This document shows positions 58,781-64,000 of a stretch of DNA of 64,000 nt, in pieces. Both the position numbers and the translations under genes were made by a program. How positions within the stretch are numbered: the first letter of the stretch is position 1; every line of letters begins with the position of its first letter. The notes beneath the pieces are model-generated. The model was given only the letters and a program-made list of their open reading frames with translations. It was not told where the DNA came from and made no database searches. Origin of the DNA: Aeromicrobium sp. A1-2 (GTDB lineage: Bacteria > Actinomycetota > Actinomycetes > Propionibacteriales > Nocardioidaceae); the NCBI RefSeq assembly GCF_003443875.1, contig NZ_CP027482.1, forward strand, positions 1,922,001-1,986,000. The letters are read 5' to 3'.

Positions 58781-58786
58781 AGTCTG
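58781..58786 (-). promoter_or_regulatory. -10-like element of the metallopeptidase gene (CAGACT)
   Basis: CAGACT plus six bases (TGCCCG) to the GTG at 58774, so this gene may be transcribed independently of the upstream operon. Confidence 0.5.
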
Positions 58787-58840
58787 TCAGGGTCGCCTGA
58801 AATGGCCAGTCGCACGGCCGTGGGTCATGTCACGCGTGGC

Positions 58841-59737
58841 CTACTGAGGCGCAACGTCGACCTCGACGTGGAGCGACGACGTCTTGGCTTCGGTGAAGAT
58901 CACGCCCTTCACCGGTGGCACGTCGGCATAGTCCCGGCCCCATGCCAGGGTGACGTAGCGGTCGTTGGCCCACTGGTCGTTGGTCGGGTCGATCGCGAGC
59001 CATCCCCCGTCAGGCACCCACACCGCGGCCCACGCGTGCGTCGCGTCGGCGCCGACAATCCGCTCCTTGCCCGGAGGCGGGGTCGTCGCGAGATAGCCGC
59101 TGACGTAGCGCACCGCCAGACCGTGCGAACGCAGGCAGGCCAGGGTGAGGTGGGCGAAGTCCTGACACACCCCGGCCCGTTGCTCAAAGATGTCGTCGAC
59201 CGTCGTCGTGACGGTCGTGGCGGTCTTGTCGTACGCGAAATCGGTGTGGATCCGGTGCATGAGGTCCGTGGCGGCCTCCCCGATCGGACGACCTGGTGAC
59301 AACGACTCTGCGGCGTAGGCATGGGCGGCGGCGGTCTGGTCGGCCAGAGCGGATGCGAGGACGAAGTCCTGGGCGCGCCACGCGTCGTCGATGTCCGAGC
59401 GCCCCATCGGGCGCGCCGACTCCCACGGGGTGGCGAGCGCGATGTCGTCGTACTGGGGGAGCTGGACCTCCACCTCGCTCGTCGCGAGTATCCCGAGCAC
59501 CCGATGTGGCGACGTGACCTGGAAGTACGTGGCGGTGTTGCCGTAGTAGTCCTGGTCGTCCGTGCAGTCGACCGTCACCGGATCGAGGGTCAGGCCGTGC
59601 GAGACGACGTGCTGCCACGGCAGCTCGCGCGGCACCAGGTAGGCGATGCCCAGGCTGTCGGTGACGTCATCGTCGTAGGAGTACGTAGTGCGGTGCGACA
59701 CCCGGTAGCGCCGGGTCTCGCGCGATCCGGTGCTCAT
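58841..59737 (-). CDS. Transglutaminase-like protease of the ATP-grasp/alpha-E cluster
   Basis: A 298-residue protein with an N-terminal beta domain (RYRVSHRTTYSYDDDV, the typical opening of this subfamily) and a transglutaminase-like catalytic domain. The triad is visible: cysteine in AGVCQDFAHL, histidine in ATHAWAAVWV and aspartate in IDPTNDQ. Despite the name, prokaryotic members are thought to be peptidases or amide-bond enzymes. Its ATG overlaps the stop of the upstream ATP-grasp/alpha-E gene by four bases, so the two proteins are made as a unit. Confidence 0.9.
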   Translation of the reverse strand: MSTGSRETRRYRVSHRTTYSYDDDVTDSLGIAYLVPRELPWQHVVSHGLTLDPVTVDCTDDQDYYGNTATYFQVTSPHRVLGILATSEVEVQLPQYDDIALATPWESARPMGRSDIDDAWRAQDFVLASALADQTAAAHAYAAESLSPGRPIGEAATDLMHRIHTDFAYDKTATTVTTTVDDIFEQRAGVCQDFAHLTLACLRSHGLAVRYVSGYLATTPPPGKERIVGADATHAWAAVWVPDGGWLAIDPTNDQWANDRYVTLAWGRDYADVPPVKGVIFTEAKTSSLHVEVDVAPQ

Positions 59738-62193
59738 TCCTGCACCCCCGCCGCAAAACCGAACGACCGTGCCGTGGGGCTGGCCGCGAAGTGCACGTGG
59801 CCGACCGCGTCGGCGAACCTGGTGAGCTGCCCGACGTAGCCGTCCAGGAACCGCTCGAGGTTGGGCCGGTTCTCGCCCTCGATCGCGGTCAGAGCGGCGA
59901 TGTCCGCCCGGTCCAGCTCCTCGGCGAGGTCGTCGAGCAGGCGCTCAGGCCGCGTCGAGCCGGTCGATCCCGGCATCGCCGCGAGGTGCTCCCTCAGCTC
60001 ACCGATCCCGAACGCCAGGGATCGCGGGTTGTCGGCATCGGTCAACAGCAGCTCGAGCACGCCCGCAAGACGGACATAGCCGCGGTAGCGTCGCCGGTGC
60101 GTCACAGCGCTCTCGGCGGCCGCCAGCACGGCGTTGTTGAGGTCACGGTCGACGTCGATACCCCGCCGCACCGTCGTGGTCGAGCGGAGCAGGTGGCACA
60201 GCTGCAGACCACGCTCGATAGCCCGTCCGGCGCCGATCAGGTGCCAGCCCGGGTCACGCATCATGTTGGCGGTGACGCCCTGCAACGACAGGACGCCGGT
60301 CAGCATGCGTCCAGCGCTCTCGGCGACCTGATGACTGTAGTGATAGCTCACCAGCGCCGACGCGGCGCGATCGGTCGAGCCGAACGCCTGCCATGTGTCG
60401 GGCGAGAACTGGTCACGCATGCTTTGAGCGGTCTCCCGCAGGGCGCTGACGGACTGGGCCACCGAACCCGCGCGGTGTGCGTCCAGCAGCAGCGAGCGGA
60501 AATTGTCGTCGAACCGGTCAGGATCGTCCGGCGAGCCGGCGAGCCGGGCGATGGCACCCATCAGCACCGCGAGACTCGCGCCACCCGCGCTGCGCGGGCG
60601 GGACCCGAAGTCGTCGGCACTCGCGTGCGCCGTCAGGACGAGCCGCAGCATGTCCTCCGCCCGCTCGGCGTAGCGGCCGAACCAGAACATGTCCTCCAGG
60701 ACGCGGGGAACCATCGCCGCGGGCGCGCGCACGTTCGTGACCGGCAGGACTTCGGTCAGACCCTGGTCCGGGTCGTCGGGGCTGTCCTTGAGCACCCAGA
60801 CGTCCTTGCTGGACGCTGGCAGGCCTGCCTCGAAGACCGTGGCCAGCCCGCCGACCAGTGGCCGGTAGGTCGAGCCGTAGCGGAGCGTGAATGAGCGCAG
60901 CGTCAGCACTCGGGGGCGTACGCCTCGCGCGTGGAGAGTCGGCGACTGCGACAGAGCCAGCGGCTCCTGTCCGACGTAGCGGTGTGGGGCGGCGAGAATC
61001 GCCGCGCGCACCTGATCGACCGGCCGGTCCCCGAGGTCGTCCGGGTGGTCGATCGACCTGACGATCAGGTCGTCGAGATGCTCCAAGACGTAGGCACGGG
61101 AACGTGGGTCGCCGGTCCAGTACGTCTGCACCGACGGTAGGCGCAACGGCTCGTCGAGCAGCATCTCGCACATCGCCGACATGAACGGCAGCAGGCCGGG
61201 ATTCTCCAACACGCCAGCGCCGAGACCGTTGACGACGCGGACGGTGCCACGGCGGACCGCCTCGGAGAGCCCGGCAACACCCAGCTGGGAGTTCTTGCGG
61301 AGCTCGAGCGCGTCGCTCCACGCGGCATCGACCCGGCGCAGGATCACGTCGACCCGCTCCAGCCGGTCGAACACCCGCATCCAGACGGCGCCGTCGCGCA
61401 TCACCAGGTCGCTGCCCTCGACCAGCGGGAAGCCCAGGCTCGACGCCACGAAGGCCTGGTCGTACGCCGTCTCGGACTGCGTGCCCGGCGAGAGCACCAC
61501 GACCCGCGGGTTGGGACTGTCGTTGGGCGCCGACTCGATCAACGTCGAGCGGAGCGCCTGGAAGAACGGCGCCATGCGGTGCAGTCCGGCCTGGCGGTAG
61601 AGCTCGGGGAGGACCCGCGAGATCACGCGGCGGTTTTCCATCGCGTAGCCGATGCCCGACGGTGCCTGTGCCCGGTCGGCAAGCACCTGCCACTCCCCGG
61701 CCGTGTTGCGGCCCAGATCAGCGGCGGCCAGGAGCAGGGGGCGTGGATCGTGCGCGGATGCGCGGGCGGAGACCCGCAGGAAGCCCTCGTGCCCGAACAC
61801 CACCGAGGGTGGCAGCACGCCCGAGGACAACAGCCGCTGCGGGCCGTAGAGGTCCACCAGGATCGCGTTCAGCAGCTCGGTGCGCTGCGCCAGGCCCACC
61901 GCGAGCGGGGCCCACTCGGCCGCCCCGATGATCAGCGGGAACGGGTCGAGACGCCATGGCCCTGAGCTCTGCTCGGGCGGCGTGTACGTCACGCCATCGT
62001 TGGCCAGGAACCGCTCGATGTCACCGCCGACCCGGCGCAGGTCGCCCTCGGTCAGCTGCACGGCGCTCTCGGCCAGCATCTTCCAGCCGGGCCGCAGGCT
62101 GCCGTCGGGCGCCACGACCTCGTCGTAGCGGGCCGGACCGTCCGACAGCGTGGGTTGGGTCACCGCCGCGGAGTAGTCGCGAAGCGCCGTCAT
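59734..62193 (-). CDS. Fused circularly permuted ATP-grasp and alpha-E protein
   Basis: An 819-residue fusion. The first 480 residues are a circularly permuted type-2 ATP-grasp domain (FGHEGFLRVSARA; GIGYAMENRRVISRVLPEL; PRVVVLSPGTQSETAYD; VVNGLGAGVLENPGLLPFM). The last 320 residues are the helical alpha-E domain, starting RVLEDMFWFGRYAERAEDMLR. In most bacteria these are separate neighbouring genes. ATP-grasp enzymes of this group are predicted amide-bond-forming ligases whose product is unknown; the alpha-E partner is uncharacterised. The ATG at 62193 is 20 bases after the cdsA stop, so read-through from the pyrH-frr-cdsA operon is likely. Confidence 0.9.
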   Translation of the reverse strand: MTALRDYSAAVTQPTLSDGPARYDEVVAPDGSLRPGWKMLAESAVQLTEGDLRRVGGDIERFLANDGVTYTPPEQSSGPWRLDPFPLIIGAAEWAPLAVGLAQRTELLNAILVDLYGPQRLLSSGVLPPSVVFGHEGFLRVSARASAHDPRPLLLAAADLGRNTAGEWQVLADRAQAPSGIGYAMENRRVISRVLPELYRQAGLHRMAPFFQALRSTLIESAPNDSPNPRVVVLSPGTQSETAYDQAFVASSLGFPLVEGSDLVMRDGAVWMRVFDRLERVDVILRRVDAAWSDALELRKNSQLGVAGLSEAVRRGTVRVVNGLGAGVLENPGLLPFMSAMCEMLLDEPLRLPSVQTYWTGDPRSRAYVLEHLDDLIVRSIDHPDDLGDRPVDQVRAAILAAPHRYVGQEPLALSQSPTLHARGVRPRVLTLRSFTLRYGSTYRPLVGGLATVFEAGLPASSKDVWVLKDSPDDPDQGLTEVLPVTNVRAPAAMVPRVLEDMFWFGRYAERAEDMLRLVLTAHASADDFGSRPRSAGGASLAVLMGAIARLAGSPDDPDRFDDNFRSLLLDAHRAGSVAQSVSALRETAQSMRDQFSPDTWQAFGSTDRAASALVSYHYSHQVAESAGRMLTGVLSLQGVTANMMRDPGWHLIGAGRAIERGLQLCHLLRSTTTVRRGIDVDRDLNNAVLAAAESAVTHRRRYRGYVRLAGVLELLLTDADNPRSLAFGIGELREHLAAMPGSTGSTRPERLLDDLAEELDRADIAALTAIEGENRPNLERFLDGYVGQLTRFADAVGHVHFAASPTARSFGFAAGVQE

Positions 62194-62212
62194 CGACGGG
62201 CCGGCCTCATCG

Positions 62213-63079
62213 TCAGGTGACCGGGACCAGTGCGTGCAGGATCAGCCACGCGATCGGGGCGACCGCGATCAGCGAGTCGAGACGATCCATCAGGCCACCG
62301 TGGCCGGGCAGGAGGTCGCCCATGTCCTTGATGCCGAGGTCACGCTTGATCAGCGACTCCGACAAGTCACCCAGCGTCGCGAAGACCACGCCCGCGACGC
62401 CCAGGATGATGCCGACCCACCAGTCGCCATCAAGGGCGTACGTGATCGTGACGATGCCCGCGGCGATGCCGAAGAACAACGAACCGGCGAAGCCCTCCCA
62501 GGACTTCTTGGGGCTGATGGTCGGAGCCATCGGGTGCTTGCCGAACAGCACGCCGGCGATGTAGCCACCGATGTCCGAGGCGATCGTGGCCACGATGAAC
62601 GCGACGATGCGCCACGGGCCGTCGTCCTCGACCAGCATCAGGATGACGAACGTGCCCATCAGGAACAGGTAGCCCAGCACGAAGACGCCGGCGCTGCTGT
62701 CGCGGACGAAACCCTCGGCGCCGTCGGAGAGGCGCCAGACGAGCGTCCCGATGACGGTCAGCGCCAGGGCAACCGACGCAGTCTCCATCCCACCGAGGTA
62801 GGTGCCGACCAGCATGATCGTCCCGCCGACCAGGACCGGCGCGACGGGGATTCGAATCCGGGCGGTGGAGAAGGCCCGGCTCAGCTCGAACAGGCCGATC
62901 CCCAAGGCGATCGCGACGACCCCGATGAAGACCTGCTTCTGGATGAACAGCGCCGCCAGAACCATCCCGACGAGGCCGAGGCCCACCGCGATCGAGGCAG
63001 GCAGATTGCGCCCTGCCCGGCTGGTCTTCTCCGCGGCGACGGGGGGCTCCGGTCTCTCCGCAGGAGACTCAGATGTCAA
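62213..63079 (-). CDS. cdsA: Phosphatidate cytidylyltransferase
   Basis: A 288-residue membrane enzyme that makes CDP-diacylglycerol from phosphatidic acid and CTP, the branch point of phospholipid synthesis. About eight helices are present. The family signature is clear near the C-terminus: ESLIKRDLGIKDMG, then LLPGHGGLMDRLDSL. The start appears to be a TTG at 63079 inside the end of frr (11-base overlap), with AGAGG upstream. The first 25 residues are charged and proline-rich. It belongs to the conserved pyrH-frr-cdsA block. Confidence 0.95.
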   Translation of the reverse strand: MTSESPAERPEPPVAAEKTSRAGRNLPASIAVGLGLVGMVLAALFIQKQVFIGVVAIALGIGLFELSRAFSTARIRIPVAPVLVGGTIMLVGTYLGGMETASVALALTVIGTLVWRLSDGAEGFVRDSSAGVFVLGYLFLMGTFVILMLVEDDGPWRIVAFIVATIASDIGGYIAGVLFGKHPMAPTISPKKSWEGFAGSLFFGIAAGIVTITYALDGDWWVGIILGVAGVVFATLGDLSESLIKRDLGIKDMGDLLPGHGGLMDRLDSLIAVAPIAWLILHALVPVT

Positions 63080-63626
63080 GGAGTTCTGCCTCTTTGTTCT
63101 TGAGCATCTCGTCGATCGTCTCGACGTACTTCTTGGTCAGGCCGTCGAGGCGCTTCTCCGCACCGACGTTCTCGTCCTTGCTGATCTCGGAGTCCTTCTC
63201 GGCCCGGTCCATCGCCTGCTTGGCGTTGCGGCGCTGGTTACGCACGGCGACGCGGCCCTCCTCGGCCTTGCTCTTGGCAAGCTTGATGTACTCCTTGCGG
63301 CGCTCCTCGGTGAGCTCGGGAAGCGTCACGCGCAGGACCTTGCCGTCGTCGCTGGGGTTGACCCCGAGGTCGGACTCACGGATGGCCTTCTCGATCGCGG
63401 CCTTGGCACCCACGTCGTACGGCTGGATGATGACGGTGCGTGGCTCGGGGACCTGGAAGCCCGCGAGCTGGTTCAGCGGGGTCTGCTGACCGTAGTACTC
63501 GGCCGTGATCTGGGCGAACATCGCCGGGGGGGCGCGTCCGGTGCGGATCGCGGCAAACTCGTCGCGGGTGTGCTCGACGGCCTTGGCCATCTTGGTGTCC
63601 GCTTCACGCAGGGTCTGGTCAATCAC
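63069..63626 (-). CDS. frr: Ribosome recycling factor
   Basis: A 185-residue translation factor that, with EF-G, splits post-termination ribosomes. Family sequence is conserved throughout: the N-terminal helix (EADTKMAKAVEHTRDEFAAIRTGRA), the hinge and beta domain (YYGQQTPLNQLAGFQVPEPRTVIIQPYD), and the final helix ending EMLKNKEAELLDI. The GTG start has ATGGAG eight bases upstream. The stop lies within the cdsA coding start. Length is exactly typical. Confidence 0.97.
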   Translation of the reverse strand: MIDQTLREADTKMAKAVEHTRDEFAAIRTGRAPPAMFAQITAEYYGQQTPLNQLAGFQVPEPRTVIIQPYDVGAKAAIEKAIRESDLGVNPSDDGKVLRVTLPELTEERRKEYIKLAKSKAEEGRVAVRNQRRNAKQAMDRAEKDSEISKDENVGAEKRLDGLTKKYVETIDEMLKNKEAELLDI

Positions 63627-63659
63627 GATGTCTCCATCCGGTTCTGGCGGGTCCGACGC

Positions 63660-64000
63660 CTAGGCGGCGTGGACAAGCGTTCCGATCTTCTCACCACGAA
63701 GGACACGGGCGATGTTCCCCTCGCCCTCCATGCCGAACACGATCATGGGCAGGTCGTTCTCCATGCACAACGCAAAGGCGGCGGCGTCGACGACCTTGAG
63801 CCCGAGACGCAGCGCATCGTCGAAGGTGATCTCGTCGAACTTGTGAGCGGTCGGGTCGGTCCGCGGGTCGGCGGAGTAGACCCCGTCGACACCACTCTTG
63901 GACATCAGCACGGCATCCGCACCGATCTCGAGCGCGCGCTGGGCCGAGACCGTGTCGGTCGAGAAGTACGGCATGCCAGCACCGGCACCGAAGATCACGA
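63660..64000 (-). CDS. pyrH: UMP kinase, 3' part (runs off the window)
   Basis: The C-terminal ~113 residues of UMP kinase: [45 protein letters not shown] and the closing [11 protein letters not shown] are diagnostic. UMP kinase makes UDP from UMP and is GTP-regulated. The 5' part lies beyond position 64000. It is followed by frr and cdsA in the standard order, with 33 bases between pyrH and frr. Confidence 0.95.
   Translation of the reverse strand, partial: VIFGAGAGMPYFSTDTVSAQRALEIGADAVLMSKSGVDGVYSADPRTDPTAHKFDEITFDDALRLGLKVVDAAAFALCMENDLPMIVFGMEGEGNIARVLRGEKIGTLVHAA

Overview
The window is a high-GC, gene-dense actinobacterial chromosome segment. Family content (NirA-type sulfite reductase, HemQ haem pathway, DUF3000 next to RNase D, DUF6318 lipoprotein, PASTA kinase, FCD-type GntR) and codon use suggest a Nocardioidaceae-like member of the Propionibacteriales, perhaps Aeromicrobium or Nocardioides. 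That placement is inference from protein families, not a measured phylogeny. I see no rRNA, tRNA, CRISPR array, insertion sequence, phage or replication origin, and no gene-free stretch longer than about 300 bases.

Layout. 0-4.6 kb: sulfite reductase, a zinc-ribbon peptide and a sirohydrochlorin chelatase in one overlapping operon, then PPK2, a stress protein and MsrB. 4.6-7.7 kb: hemE-cgoX-hemQ, the end of the coproporphyrin-dependent haem pathway. 7.8-11.2 kb: DUF3000-RNase D, then an iron permease behind an iron box. 11.3-17 kb: aldo/keto reductase, a fused SecDF, a TM2 protein and a lipoprotein/secreted-protein pair. 17-20.2 kb: cystathionine beta-synthase, MetB-like enzyme and a DUF998 membrane protein. 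20.2-24.6 kb: an SbcCD/YhaNO-like ATPase-nuclease pair and a flavodoxin-fold reductase. 24.6-32.9 kb: TPR and M50 genes, Tgt plus YhhQ (queuosine salvage), and flavoproteins. 32.9-36.7 kb: PAS-GGDEF-EAL and exonuclease III. 36.8-43.1 kb: M6 protease, CAP-domain protein, 58-aa peptide, PQQ-type dehydrogenase and PASTA kinase. 43.1-47.8 kb: a three-module GIY-YIG/DUF6884 protein, thioredoxin with a SigR-type promoter, ABM, MBL and dioxygenase genes. 47.9-51.9 kb: class C hydrolase and the gluconate genes gntP-gntR-gntK. 51.9-56.5 kb: SNF2 helicase, DUF4333 lipoprotein and a decayed histidine phosphatase. 56.6-64 kb: rlmN, a zinc metallopeptidase, transglutaminase, ATP-grasp/alpha-E protein, cdsA, frr and the 3' part of pyrH.

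Two signals recur across the window. Many genes have a -10-like hexamer (TANNNT or NANNNT) exactly 6 or 7 bases before the start codon and no Shine-Dalgarno sequence, which is the architecture of leaderless mRNAs. Several operon junctions are 4-base stop/start overlaps: ATGA at many, TTGA at rnd, and apparently CTGA at the DUF998 and M50 genes, where no standard start codon can produce the complete protein.

Most worth following up are the winged-helix/DUF6884/GIY-YIG fusion; the ATP-grasp/alpha-E, transglutaminase and metallopeptidase block between cdsA and rlmN; the structured intergenic element near 11.3 kb; and the apparent CTG starts.
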